A DNA stretch of 64,000 nt, taken from NCBI GenBank assembly GCA_029565675.1, contig JAKQNP010000008.1:370578-434577 (forward strand). Direction: 5' to 3'. This DNA comes from a bacterium (GTDB taxonomy: Bacteria; Zhuqueibacterota; Zhuqueibacteria; Residuimicrobiales; Oceaniaggregativiventaceae). Of this stretch, positions 28,083-37,131 are shown piece by piece. The position numbers and the translations under genes are program-made. The notes beneath the pieces were generated by a model that was not told the origin of the DNA, did no database searches, and worked only from the letters and a program-made list of their open reading frames with translations. The first letter of the stretch is position 1. Each line of letters starts with the position of its first letter.

Positions 28083-28114
28083 ATAGACCTCGCATCGACA
28101 AATCAAGGCCGGCC

Positions 28115-28960
28115 TTAGACGGTGGAGTTCAACTCGCTGCGCGGGTCATCTGGCACCACTTTTGGCATGGTTAAAAAGTTCTGTTGGATCGCTCGATTGA
28201 CAAAATCGATCCACTCCTGAATGGACAGCTCTTCCGGTCGTCTTTGCATCTGCTGATCGGAAAAATCGGCGTTCAACATCACATTTTTAAGCGATTTGCG
28301 CAGCATTTTACGCCTTTGATTGAATGCCGTGCGCACCAAAAAACGAAACATTTCCACATCGAGCAACTGTTTTTCTCGGCGATCGGTAAATTGCCATCGC
28401 ACCAGGGCAGACTCGATTTTGGGCTGCGGTCGAAAAACCGTATGCGGCACACGCATGAGAATATCGACATCCGCGAAGGTTTGGCTGATAACCGACAGAA
28501 TGCCGTATGCTTTGCTGCTGCATTTGGCAACGATCCGTTGCGCAACCTCTTTCTGAATCAACAGCGTCAGTTCCTGAACCAAAGCCCGGCGTTCGAGCAC
28601 ACGGAAGAGGATCGGGCTCGTGATGTGATACGGAATGTTGCCAAAGATGCGCCATCGTTGGCCAGGCGGCAACTCGGGCCATTCATAGTGTAAAAAGTCG
28701 GCGTGTACCACCGTTACCCGCGGGTCGTTGCCAAAATGTTCTTGCAGCCGCGTCACGCAACGCTGGTCGATCTCGACGGCATGGAGGTGCGCGACCTGTT
28801 GCGCCACGGTTTCGGTCAATGTGCCGGTGCCGGCGCCGATTTCGATCGCATAATCAACCGATTGCAGGCCGAGACACTCGACGATTTTGCGGGCGGTGTT
28901 GGGGTCGATCAAAAAATTTTGTCCCAAACTCTGTTTGGCGCGCAAACCAGTCGGTTTCAT
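28115..28960 (-). CDS. rsmA: 16S rRNA (adenine1518/1519-N6)-dimethyltransferase
   Basis: Dimethylates the two adjacent adenines near the 3' end of 16S rRNA using SAM. The 281-residue protein starts LRAKQSLGQNFL, a diagnostic KsgA segment, followed by the SAM-binding AIEIGAGTGTLT and the catalytic GNIPYHITSPIL (NxPY-type) motif. It begins two bases after the tatD stop, so it is co-translated with tatD in an operon with metG. Confidence 0.97.
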   Translation of the reverse strand: MKPTGLRAKQSLGQNFLIDPNTARKIVECLGLQSVDYAIEIGAGTGTLTETVAQQVAHLHAVEIDQRCVTRLQEHFGNDPRVTVVHADFLHYEWPELPPGQRWRIFGNIPYHITSPILFRVLERRALVQELTLLIQKEVAQRIVAKCSSKAYGILSVISQTFADVDILMRVPHTVFRPQPKIESALVRWQFTDRREKQLLDVEMFRFLVRTAFNQRRKMLRKSLKNVMLNADFSDQQMQRRPEELSIQEWIDFVNRAIQQNFLTMPKVVPDDPRSELNSTV

Positions 28961-28961
28961 C

Positions 28962-29738
28962 TCACCCCGCCAGATTGAATAAAGCCATCGCGTTCAGAGT
29001 GGTCTGCCGAGCAACTGTTTCCCAAGTCAGGTTTTTGCCTTCTGCGATTTTTTCCGCAATTTTACGAACATACGCCGGCTCGTTGCGCTGTCCGCGATAG
29101 GGAACTGGCGGCATGAGAGGGCTGTCTGTTTCCAGCAACAAGCGCTCCAGGGGCACCGATTTCATAACCGCAAACGTATGAGAATTTTTATAAGTGATGT
29201 TCCCTGTAAAGGAAAGGTGAAATCCCATCGCCATCGCTTGTTCGGCTTGCTGTGCGTCGCCGCCGAAACAATGAAAGACACCTTGCCATCCGTTCGGGCT
29301 CAATTGGTGCAAGCAGGCAATGACCCTCTCCTCAGCCTGTCGGGTATGCAAGACAATCGGCAGGTTGCGGTCCAAAGACCATTCGAGAAAGCGGCGGAAA
29401 ACCGCCATTTGTTGTTCCGGCGGTGTTTGCTGGTGGTGGAAATCCAGGCCGATCTCGCCGATCGCCACCACTTTCGGATGGCTGAGCAAATGGTCGATTT
29501 TTATCAGATCGCCATTTTGCATGGCGGCAGCGTCGTTTGGGTGGATGCCCACCGCCGCATACAGCTGTGGATAGTTTTCCGCCAATTGCACACATTGAAT
29601 CGAGGTCTGAACATCCACTCCGATGGTGATCATTTTCGTGACCCCGGCATCGCCGGCCCGACGGATCACCTCGGCAAGATCTGTTTCATAGTCGGCAAAG
29701 TAGAGGTGAACATGCGTATCGATCAGATCGAAAGTCAT
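28962..29738 (-). CDS. tatD: TatD-family metal-dependent hydrolase (DNase)
   Basis: TIM-barrel amidohydrolase-like nuclease of 258 residues. Metal ligands are visible in IDTHVHLYF, GEIGLDFHH, LHTRQAEE, FHCFGG and LLETDSPLM. The start at 29738 overlaps the metG stop by an ATGA junction; a longer ORF start is less likely. The metG-tatD-rsmA order is conserved in many bacteria. Confidence 0.95.
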   Translation of the reverse strand: MTFDLIDTHVHLYFADYETDLAEVIRRAGDAGVTKMITIGVDVQTSIQCVQLAENYPQLYAAVGIHPNDAAAMQNGDLIKIDHLLSHPKVVAIGEIGLDFHHQQTPPEQQMAVFRRFLEWSLDRNLPIVLHTRQAEERVIACLHQLSPNGWQGVFHCFGGDAQQAEQAMAMGFHLSFTGNITYKNSHTFAVMKSVPLERLLLETDSPLMPPVPYRGQRNEPAYVRKIAEKIAEGKNLTWETVARQTTLNAMALFNLAG

Positions 29739-31798
29739 CGCACTTTGGCCCCGCACTGCAACGGGCGATCCAGGGTCAGAATACTCAGAGAACCGGTTTC
29801 ATCCTGAGCGGCCAGCAACATGCCATTGGATTCGATGCCGCGGATGGTGGCGGGTTGCAGATTGGCGACAATCACGATTTGTTTGTCGATTAAATCCTGC
29901 GGTGCATAATGCTCAGCGATGCCGGCGACTATCTGGCGCTCTTCTTCGCCGAGCTTGATCGTAAGTTTGAGCAGTTTGTTCGCTTTTTCCACTTTTTCCG
30001 CCGCAACAACCTGTGCGACGCGCAATTCGATCTTGCCGAATTCATCGATGGCGATTTTTTCGATTTTCTTTTCCTCCACAATGGGTGCGCTCTGCTTGTT
30101 GGGCGATGACAGGCGCAACCGGTCGATTTCCGGTTGAATTTCTTCGTCTTCGATTTTTCTGAAAAGAATTTCCGCCTCACCCAAGCTTTGCCCTTCGACC
30201 AGCAGTGATTGGCCAGCCTCATCCCAGCCGGCGTCGGCCAGGTCGTTGGGTAGAGCCAGGATTTTCCATAACTTGTGGGCGGAAAACGGCAGAATCGGCT
30301 CGATTAAAATCGCCAGAGTTTGCAGTGCGTGTAAACAGATGTTCAGGGTGGTTCCGCATTTGTGGCGGTCGGACTTGACTGTTTGCCAGGGCTCTTGATC
30401 GTTAAAATACTTGTTGGCCTCGCGGGCAACATCCATCATCGCCGCCGCCGCTTTGCGCAATTCGAAATTTTCCAGCAAATCGCCAACCTGTTGCGGCGCC
30501 GCAGCCAGCACAGCCAACATGCGGCGGTCCAGTTCGTCCAATGCAGCCCGGGGCGGCACCCGGTTGGCAAAAAATTTGGCGGTAAAAGTGAGCGTTCGGT
30601 TGACGAGATTGCCGAGAATGTCCGCCAACTCACCATTGCTGCGTTGCTGAAACTCTTTCCAGGTAAAATCGGCATCCTTGGTTTCCGGAGCGTTGATCGC
30701 CAGGTAGTAACGCAAGGGATCAGGCGAAAAACGCGCGAGATAATCCTCCAGCCATACCGCATAATTGCGGCTGGTCGAGAGCTTTTCTCCCTCCAGATTG
30801 AGAAATTCATTGGCCGGCACGTTGTCGGGCAGGATGTAACCGCCATGCGCCATCAACATCACCGGAAACATGATACAATGAAACACAATATTGTCTTTGC
30901 CGATAAAATGGATCATCCGCGTTTCCGGATCCTGCCAATATTTTTTCCACAGAGCCGGATCGCCCTTTTCCTGAGCCCATTCCTGGGTCGCGGAAATATA
31001 GCCGATCGGCGCATCGAACCAGACGTATAACACTTTGCCGGCAGCCTCATCCAGGGGAACCGGTACTCCCCAAGACAGATCCCGGGTCACCGCGCGATCG
31101 GTCAGCCCGGCCTGCAGCCAACTTTTTACTTGTCCTGCAACATTGGTTTTCCAGTCCGTTTTTTCTGCCAGCCAGCTTTGCAGCTGTTCCTGCCACTCGC
31201 CCAACGGCAAATACCAATGGGTGGTCTTGCGCAGAATCGGCACTTCGCCGGTCAGAGCGCTCCTCGGTTCCTGCAGGTCAGCAGCGGAGAGCGAGGAGCC
31301 GCATTTTTCGCATTGATCGCCGTAGGCACCATCCTGGTGACAAATCGGGCAAATGCCTCTGACGTAGCGATCCGGAAGAAACATGTTGGCTTTGCGATCA
31401 AAAAGCTGTTCTTCGGTTTTCTTTCTAAATATGCCTTTGGCCGATAGGACTCTGAAAAAATCCTGGCTGGTTTGGTGATGCGTTGCCGAACTGGTGCGAC
31501 CGTAATAATCGAAGGACATACCGAAAGCGCGAAAAGCTTTGATGTTGCGAAAATGAAAGAAATCGACAATTTCTTGCGGGCTCTTTTTTTGTTTTTCGGC
31601 GGCAATGGTGATGGGCACACCATGTTCGTCAGATCCGCAGATATAGAGAACATCGCGTTTCTTCTTGCGCTGATAGCGCACATAGACATCCGCAGGCAAA
31701 TAGGCGCCGGCCAAATGGCCCAGGTGGATTGGGCCGTTGGCGTATGGCAAGGCGCTGGTGACCAAGATTCGCTGGTACTTTTTCATTTTCTGTTCCAT
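29735..31798 (-). CDS. metG: Methionyl-tRNA synthetase
   Basis: Charges initiator and elongator tRNA-Met; cytosolic dimer. The 687-residue protein has a class I Rossmann catalytic domain with HIGH-type HLGH (about 22-25), a zinc-binding knuckle (CPICHQ...CEKCGSS), the KMSKS equivalent KLSTS (in GEKLSTSRN), an anticodon-binding helical domain, and a C-terminal tRNA-binding OB domain (IELRVAQVV...GIAEHYAP...SNGMLLA). The start at 31798 is the first ATG; one four codons later is possible. Confidence 0.97.
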   Translation of the reverse strand: MEQKMKKYQRILVTSALPYANGPIHLGHLAGAYLPADVYVRYQRKKKRDVLYICGSDEHGVPITIAAEKQKKSPQEIVDFFHFRNIKAFRAFGMSFDYYGRTSSATHHQTSQDFFRVLSAKGIFRKKTEEQLFDRKANMFLPDRYVRGICPICHQDGAYGDQCEKCGSSLSAADLQEPRSALTGEVPILRKTTHWYLPLGEWQEQLQSWLAEKTDWKTNVAGQVKSWLQAGLTDRAVTRDLSWGVPVPLDEAAGKVLYVWFDAPIGYISATQEWAQEKGDPALWKKYWQDPETRMIHFIGKDNIVFHCIMFPVMLMAHGGYILPDNVPANEFLNLEGEKLSTSRNYAVWLEDYLARFSPDPLRYYLAINAPETKDADFTWKEFQQRSNGELADILGNLVNRTLTFTAKFFANRVPPRAALDELDRRMLAVLAAAPQQVGDLLENFELRKAAAAMMDVAREANKYFNDQEPWQTVKSDRHKCGTTLNICLHALQTLAILIEPILPFSAHKLWKILALPNDLADAGWDEAGQSLLVEGQSLGEAEILFRKIEDEEIQPEIDRLRLSSPNKQSAPIVEEKKIEKIAIDEFGKIELRVAQVVAAEKVEKANKLLKLTIKLGEEERQIVAGIAEHYAPQDLIDKQIVIVANLQPATIRGIESNGMLLAAQDETGSLSILTLDRPLQCGAKVR

Positions 31799-31848
31799 TT
31801 GTCTGATTTCCGCTGTAGACGGGAAAGTCGAGTGACGAATTTTTTTGC

Positions 31849-32709
31849 TCAGCCTTCCAGGGCCAGGGTCTCCTTTTCATCCTCTTCTTTGGAGCTCGAT
31901 TTTTTCATTTTCACCAGATTCAAATCTTTCAGCTCCTCCAGACCAAGGATTTCGAGTTTTTGCTCGGGGGTCAAGAGGGTAGCGGTTTCGTTGAAGACGT
32001 TGACCTGAATGACCTGCAAGTCGCCGGTTTTGCCGCGGTACACTGCACCGATCGCCGGCAGCCGTTGCATCTGGCGGCGATAAAAATTTCTTTCGTACAT
32101 CAAACAACACAAAAGTCGTCCGCATACGCCGGAGAGCTTTTGTGGGTTGAGCGGCAAGTTCTGTTCTTTGGCACATTGCGTGGTGATCGGCTCGAACTCA
32201 GTCAGGAACGTCGTGCAACACAACTTTCGTCCGCAAATGCCATAGCCGCCCACTCTTTTGGCTTCGTCGCGAACGCCGATCTGCCGCAATTCAATGCGAA
32301 CCTTGTAAACTCCAGCCAGATCTTTGACCAATTCGCGAAAATCGACCCGCTGATCAGCCGTGAAATAAAAGGTGATTTTGTTGCCGTCAAATTGATATTC
32401 CACATCCACCAGCTTCATGTCCAATTGGTGTTCGCTGATTTTTTTGCGGCAGAGGTGGTAAGCTTTGACTTCTTTCTTTCTATTTTCTTGATAGCGTTTT
32501 TCATCGTTTGGCGTCATTTTGCGGATGATGGTGCGGCACTCGCCTTTTTTGACCTTGCGCTCGAGAACGGGGCCGATCTGATTGACAACACCCAGGTCTT
32601 CACCCTTTTCCGCCTCCACTACGGCAAAATCACCGACTTTAAACGGAAACTGCATCGGATTTTGGTAGATCTCTTTGCGTTCACCCTTGAAGAGAATTTC
32701 TATCATCAT
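31849..32709 (-). CDS. ricT: PSP1/RicT-family protein
   Basis: A 286-residue PSP1-domain protein homologous to Bacillus RicT (YaaT), part of an Fe-S-containing complex that modulates RNase Y maturation. Conserved cysteines cluster in GICGRKLCCTTFL and GVCGRLLCCLMYE. The lysine/glutamate-rich C-terminal tail is variable. It neighbours holB upstream and metG downstream, the same order as the yaaT region in Firmicutes. Whether an RNase Y pathway exists here cannot be told from this window. Confidence 0.92.
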   Translation of the reverse strand: MMIEILFKGERKEIYQNPMQFPFKVGDFAVVEAEKGEDLGVVNQIGPVLERKVKKGECRTIIRKMTPNDEKRYQENRKKEVKAYHLCRKKISEHQLDMKLVDVEYQFDGNKITFYFTADQRVDFRELVKDLAGVYKVRIELRQIGVRDEAKRVGGYGICGRKLCCTTFLTEFEPITTQCAKEQNLPLNPQKLSGVCGRLLCCLMYERNFYRRQMQRLPAIGAVYRGKTGDLQVIQVNVFNETATLLTPEQKLEILGLEELKDLNLVKMKKSSSKEEDEKETLALEG

Positions 32710-32820
32710 CTTGATCTCTCAAAATTGATTAAAAAAGTTGCTGTACAATGGACTTTTTACCGTTTCGCGGCCGAATCGCAGAACTGCATGATTTTAACCT
32801 CTCCCATCCAGAAGAGGACT

Positions 32821-33924
32821 CTAGGCCTCAGGTACATATTGTTTGAGCTGAAAATGGGACCTGAGGCGGTGCATCAAGGCCATTATCACAAGTGTCAGAT
32901 TTGCATTGCGGTCGATCTGTTCGATTGCTGTCTCGACCTCTATGAGACATTGCGGAATATCGATTTCATCAAAGGCGCCGACAAATTTCTGCAGGGTGTC
33001 GAGTTGATCGAAATTGGTGATCGGCAAATTCGCTTTCGTTGCAGGTGATTCTATTTTTACCATCAGGGCGTCGCGGAGCCACAACAAGATCAGTCCCAGC
33101 ACGTCCTTGAGTGCGCCTTTATCATAGCGCGTGGTGAATGCTTCGACCAATTGCAATTGCGCCATCGGATCTTTAAAGCAACAGCGCAACAAATCGACGG
33201 CATCCTCACGCTGTTGCGCCAGATCTTCTTGCAGCCAATCCAGGGCCCGGCGAAAACTTCCCTGTGCAATACGGGCGATTTTTTGCGCTTCGGCTGAAGA
33301 GAGTCCGTGGCTGTCGATCAATCGTTTTTCGATCTCGGCGTCGGCCAGAAAACCAAAGCGGCATCGCTGACAGCGCGAAACAATGGTCGGCAACAACGCA
33401 TTGATATGGGCGGTGCACAAAATCAAGTAGGTATAGTTTGGCGGCTCTTCGAGCATCTTGAGCAGCGAATTGGCCGCTTCTGCGGTCATCCGATCGGCTT
33501 CCGCGATGATGATGACTCTGTATTTTTCCATCGGCTTCAGGGCACCTATCCGCCGCAGTTCGCGGATTTTATCGATGCTGATCGTTGGATTGCCGGCAAT
33601 GGGGGTGCGGCAATAGGGCTGCTCCATTAGACTGTCCAAAACCGCACGTTCGTTTTCCACAGTCACCGACTTGTTGCTCGGAAAGAGAAAGAAAAAATCA
33701 GGATGGGAAAACGAGCCGATTCTCCGGCAGGCTGAACAGGCGTTGCAAGGTCGATTCTGCGATGCTTCGCAAAAAATAGCCTTGGCGAACTCGATCGCCA
33801 TTGCCTCTTTGCCCACGCCGTCCGGTCCGGCAAACAAATAGGCATGGGCAATCCTTTTTTGTTCGATCGTCTGCAAAAGAATGGTTTTAATCGTCTCTTG
33901 GCCGATTATTTGGTCAAAACTCAT
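32821..33924 (-). CDS. holB: DNA polymerase III delta' subunit
   Basis: Clamp-loader subunit of the AAA+ fold, 367 residues from the ATG at 33924 (MSFDQIIGQ). It has a Walker A-like GPDGVGKEA, a zinc module CNACSACRRI and a sensor-1-like region (SLLKMLEEPPNYTYLILCT). The open frame has an ATG four codons upstream, so the true start is not certain. It sits between envC-like and ricT genes on the same strand; the 110-base gap to ricT is the largest in this run. Confidence 0.94.
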   Translation of the reverse strand: MSFDQIIGQETIKTILLQTIEQKRIAHAYLFAGPDGVGKEAMAIEFAKAIFCEASQNRPCNACSACRRIGSFSHPDFFFLFPSNKSVTVENERAVLDSLMEQPYCRTPIAGNPTISIDKIRELRRIGALKPMEKYRVIIIAEADRMTAEAANSLLKMLEEPPNYTYLILCTAHINALLPTIVSRCQRCRFGFLADAEIEKRLIDSHGLSSAEAQKIARIAQGSFRRALDWLQEDLAQQREDAVDLLRCCFKDPMAQLQLVEAFTTRYDKGALKDVLGLILLWLRDALMVKIESPATKANLPITNFDQLDTLQKFVGAFDEIDIPQCLIEVETAIEQIDRNANLTLVIMALMHRLRSHFQLKQYVPEA

Positions 33925-33951
33925 CTGCCCATCCAACTTGAACGGCGTCGT

Positions 33952-35142
33952 CTAACTCAACCAGTCTTCAGGATTGAGATTCTGTGTGTTTTTCCAGATC
34001 TGAAAATTCAATACCGGGCCATGCAGCGATCCAGATTGGCCGACAGTGCCAATCTTTTGCTGCCCGGCGACGTCCTGATCCACATCGACCAGAATTTCCT
34101 GCAAATTGGTGTAAACCGTGTAAAAACCATCGTCGTGGCTGATGATGACGATGTTGCCGCGTCCACGTTGCCAGGTAATGGCCTGCACCCGACCATTGCC
34201 GACTGAAACAACCGGCGCACCTTCGACGGCCTGTATCTCGATGCCGAGATTTTCGGTGACGGTCTTTAATTGTGGATGCTCATGACGGCCGAATTGACTG
34301 ATCACCCGACCTTGCGCCGGCCAGGCCAGACGGCCGCGCTGCGCAGCAAACGGTTGCTCGGATTTTTTGCCTGAATCGCTGCTTTTCCGGGTCCGGCTTT
34401 GACCCAATAACCGCTCTTTTTCGGCATTGGCGATCAGCGAGGTGATCTCTTTTTCAGCTTCGCGGACTTGCCGCAAATGTTGCTCGATCGCTTTGACATC
34501 ATTGCGAATCGTCGACAAATAATCTTGCCGTTTGCGCTGGGTTGATTTCAGCTGCGTCTCTTCTTGGCTCCGCAATCGCATTTTGCGCTCGCGCTCAGCG
34601 ATCTCCAGTCGCAACATCTCCTTGTTGCGCTCCAATTCGCTTTTTTTATCGGTCAGCGATTGAAAGGTGCGTCGATCGTTTTCAAAGATCAATTTTTGAA
34701 ATTTTAACCAGGTTTTCAACCTGGCATACGAAATCTGATTGAGCAACAGCGCATACCGCTGTGACCGCTCATATTTGTAGAACTGCACCATGCGCTTTTT
34801 GATATAGACGCGCAAGCGCTCGATTTCGTCGTGCAGCCGCTTGATATCGCGATCGTATTGGTTGATCTGTTGCGTCAAATCACCGATCTCATGGCTCAAG
34901 TTGCGAATATAGCGAATTGTCAGATCGATATCCCGATCCAGACTCGTTATAAGATGTGAAGTTGCTGTTTCGCGCGAACGGGCTTGCTCCAGCTCTTTTT
35001 CATATTTGGTTATTTCCTGGCGCACTGCCTGCAATTCGCGTTCAGGTTTTTGTTGACTCAACGCGGGTAGATTGAGCAGCAGGCAAACGCTCAGTGAAAT
35101 CAACGATAAAGAGCCTTTTTCGAATAATTTAGGCATAAACAT
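33952..35142 (-). CDS. EnvC-like murein hydrolase activator, degenerate LytM domain
   Basis: Secreted or periplasmic coiled-coil protein with a C-terminal M23/LytM fold. A hydrophobic signal segment (about residues 10-25) is followed by a long coiled coil (about 30-260) and a LytM domain (about 280-395). Metal-binding residues are lost: where active enzymes have HxxxD the sequence reads ENLGIEI, and the later HxH is SLHGPVLNF. As in EnvC and NlpD this points to activating amidases during cell separation rather than cutting peptidoglycan itself. The exact start is uncertain: ATGs at 35142 and 35136, or a TTG at 35181. Confidence 0.85.
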   Translation of the reverse strand: MFMPKLFEKGSLSLISLSVCLLLNLPALSQQKPERELQAVRQEITKYEKELEQARSRETATSHLITSLDRDIDLTIRYIRNLSHEIGDLTQQINQYDRDIKRLHDEIERLRVYIKKRMVQFYKYERSQRYALLLNQISYARLKTWLKFQKLIFENDRRTFQSLTDKKSELERNKEMLRLEIAERERKMRLRSQEETQLKSTQRKRQDYLSTIRNDVKAIEQHLRQVREAEKEITSLIANAEKERLLGQSRTRKSSDSGKKSEQPFAAQRGRLAWPAQGRVISQFGRHEHPQLKTVTENLGIEIQAVEGAPVVSVGNGRVQAITWQRGRGNIVIISHDDGFYTVYTNLQEILVDVDQDVAGQQKIGTVGQSGSLHGPVLNFQIWKNTQNLNPEDWLS

Positions 35143-35344
35143 AAAGTAAGATTTTAAGCAGAGAAAATCAACAGAAATCAAAAGCAGTTCGCTACAATTG
35201 GCATCACCAGCCAGGCGATTTCTTCTTGCGTGCCTTGTCCGGAATCTCTATATTCTCATGGCTGTGACTCGAACACAACAAGGTGCAAAAAGTAACTCTG
35301 GCCGATGTTGCTGAGATGCGCAGAGGTTACAATGCGAGGCAGAT

Positions 35345-35857
35345 GTGATTAAATTTTTTGCCAATTTCGTACGCTTGCAACACCACCATGGCGATGCTTT
35401 GCAGGGAATCGATTTGTTTGCCGGTCTGACCGATCAAGCGCGCAATGCAATCGCCGCCTATCTGCACCAGCGGTCATTCGCGCCTCAGGAAATGATTTAT
35501 CGACAAGATGCCCCGTCAGGCGCCTGCTATTTTATCCTGCAGGGATCAGTTGAGCTCTATCGTCGCGGCCCTGAACAACAAGAAGAGAGGTTGCGGATCG
35601 TCAAAAGCGGCCAGAGTTTTGGTGTTGATGCGCTTTTCCCGGTTCATTCGCGCTCTCACGGCGCCCGAGTATTTGAATCTTGTCAGTGTCTGACTCTCAC
35701 ATCAGCCGATTTCGCCGCTTTGAAGCAAAACGATCCCATAAATGCCACTGAACTGTTGCTGTGCCTGCTCGATGAACAGTTGTCGGTGGCCGATCGTTGC
35801 TGCGATGAATATCTGTCGTTGACGCGCCAGCTGATCCATGCCAACATCATTGTTTAA
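35345..35857 (+). CDS. Stand-alone cyclic-nucleotide-binding-domain protein
   Basis: A 170-residue protein with a single CNMP-binding beta-roll (about residues 20-130: LFAGLTDQARNAIAAYL..., GACYFILQGSVELYRR, and a phosphate-binding cassette-like FGVDALFPVHSR). The cassette departs from the usual FGE-[IL]-L...PR pattern, so ligand binding is doubtful. No HTH follows, so it is not a complete CRP/FNR regulator. The start is GTG with GAGGC upstream. It is divergent from the envC-like gene; function unknown. Confidence 0.7.
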   Translation: MIKFFANFVRLQHHHGDALQGIDLFAGLTDQARNAIAAYLHQRSFAPQEMIYRQDAPSGACYFILQGSVELYRRGPEQQEERLRIVKSGQSFGVDALFPVHSRSHGARVFESCQCLTLTSADFAALKQNDPINATELLLCLLDEQLSVADRCCDEYLSLTRQLIHANIIV

Positions 35858-36027
35858 GCGGCTTTTTCCGGCTGCTGGCTGCAAAATACCTGGTTTTTAC
35901 GGGCAATATGCGTGTGTCCTCTTTTTATCAGAGATGCGCGGTTGCACTCTCGGCGTTTTTTTAATAAAAGCCATTCTCGGTCAGTTGAACGATCCAGTCC
36001 AAATCACACCAGCCGCAAAGAGCAAAA

Positions 36028-37002
36028 GTGTCGCAAACTCTAGCCAATCCCATGCTTGAAATACAGCGGTTGCCGTGTCAGGCGTTGCGCACGGCTCTGG
36101 CACTCGCCTTGGCAGCGCTAGCGGTTAAGGTCGACGCCTTGGTGGCACCGCTGCTCGTCCTCTTTGTTGTTTTTCATATTGGTGGGAATCTGGGGGTGAC
36201 AATCCATTCGACTCTGTCGCAGCCCAACATTGCGCGTTGGGCGCGCCCTGCCGGCTGGACGTTGGCACTCTTTTTCGGTTTGCTGCTCAACAGCGGCATC
36301 TCCAGGTGGGAACAATCCCTGCAATTGGCAGCAACAAATCCAGGATCTGCCTTTCGCTCCTGGTTGCTCTCGCAGACAACCGCTTTGCTCCAGATTTGCA
36401 ATCCATCGCCGTTGTTTTGGATTCTGGTTTGGTCGATCGTTTTGGCTGGCTGGGTGTTCCGGCCTTGTGCACCTTCCTGCTTGTGGCGGGCGATTCCCAA
36501 TCGTTTTTTCGAGCCTGTGGCGGCGGGTTTTTCTCTCTTGCGCGAAACAGGTCAACATGTCGTGATGACGCTTGCCGGAGCAGCAGTTGTCCATCTGCTG
36601 CTCTGGGCCGTTGGGCTGCGGTTGCTTGGATTTTACGATTCCACACCTCTTGCTCTCCTCCTGTCTTTGCTCTCTTCTTTGGGTTGGTGGGGTTGGTTGA
36701 TCGGCTTTGCCGTGCTGACAGTCGCTGTCTGCAGCCAGAGCTTGGGATGGACGGCGTTCGCCGGCATTTCGATTATCGGAGCAGTGATCTGGTTTGTCCA
36801 GTTCTTGCTTTTCGAGAACAGCATGCGGCGCGTTCGCTGTTTGCGTTTGCCACTCCACTCTTTGCCCCTCTTCATCATCGGTTATCGGATCGACGGATTG
36901 CTCGGGGCAGTGGTTTTGACTCTTCTTTTCAACCTTTTTTTTGCAGCCTCCTTGCCTCTTGGCCAATTTCTTCCCGGCTTTGGTTTTTCAGCTGAACATT
37001 GA
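36028..37002 (+). CDS. Polytopic membrane protein, weak AI-2E/PerM resemblance
   Basis: A 324-residue protein with about eight hydrophobic segments. The order of its second half (IPNRFFEPV, VGLRLLGFYD, FENSMRRVR, LPLHSLPLFIIGYRIDGLLG) follows the pattern of AI-2E-type transporters, but sequence identity looks low and the family call is tentative. The start is GTG at 36028; an ATG at 36052 is also possible. It stands between the CNMP protein and pheA, separated by about 170 and 130 bases, so operon membership is unclear. Confidence 0.6.
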   Translation: MSQTLANPMLEIQRLPCQALRTALALALAALAVKVDALVAPLLVLFVVFHIGGNLGVTIHSTLSQPNIARWARPAGWTLALFFGLLLNSGISRWEQSLQLAATNPGSAFRSWLLSQTTALLQICNPSPLFWILVWSIVLAGWVFRPCAPSCLWRAIPNRFFEPVAAGFSLLRETGQHVVMTLAGAAVVHLLLWAVGLRLLGFYDSTPLALLLSLLSSLGWWGWLIGFAVLTVAVCSQSLGWTAFAGISIIGAVIWFVQFLLFENSMRRVRCLRLPLHSLPLFIIGYRIDGLLGAVVLTLLFNLFFAASLPLGQFLPGFGFSAEH

Positions 37003-37053
37003 CAGCTTTTTAAGTTTTTTGCTAAAATAAGCGCACTTTTGAATTTTCTTGTA

Positions 37054-37098
37054 CCGAATCGAATAAATGATTAAATTCGTGTTTATCAGTCGATTCGG
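37054..37098. promoter_or_regulatory. Inverted repeat upstream of pheA
   Basis: CCGAATCGA (37054-37062) and TCGATTCGG (37090-37098) form a 9-bp inverted repeat with a 27-bp AT-rich centre, about 35 bp before the pheA start. It could be a regulator site or a leader stem-loop. Confidence 0.35.
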
Positions 37099-37131
37099 AT
37101 AGTCGATTGCCGGGCCGTTTGTGTCCGCCAA

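Noticed and set aside
28083..28114. M-box leader for mgtE
   Set aside because: The gap to rsmA is only 32 bases, too short for an M-box.
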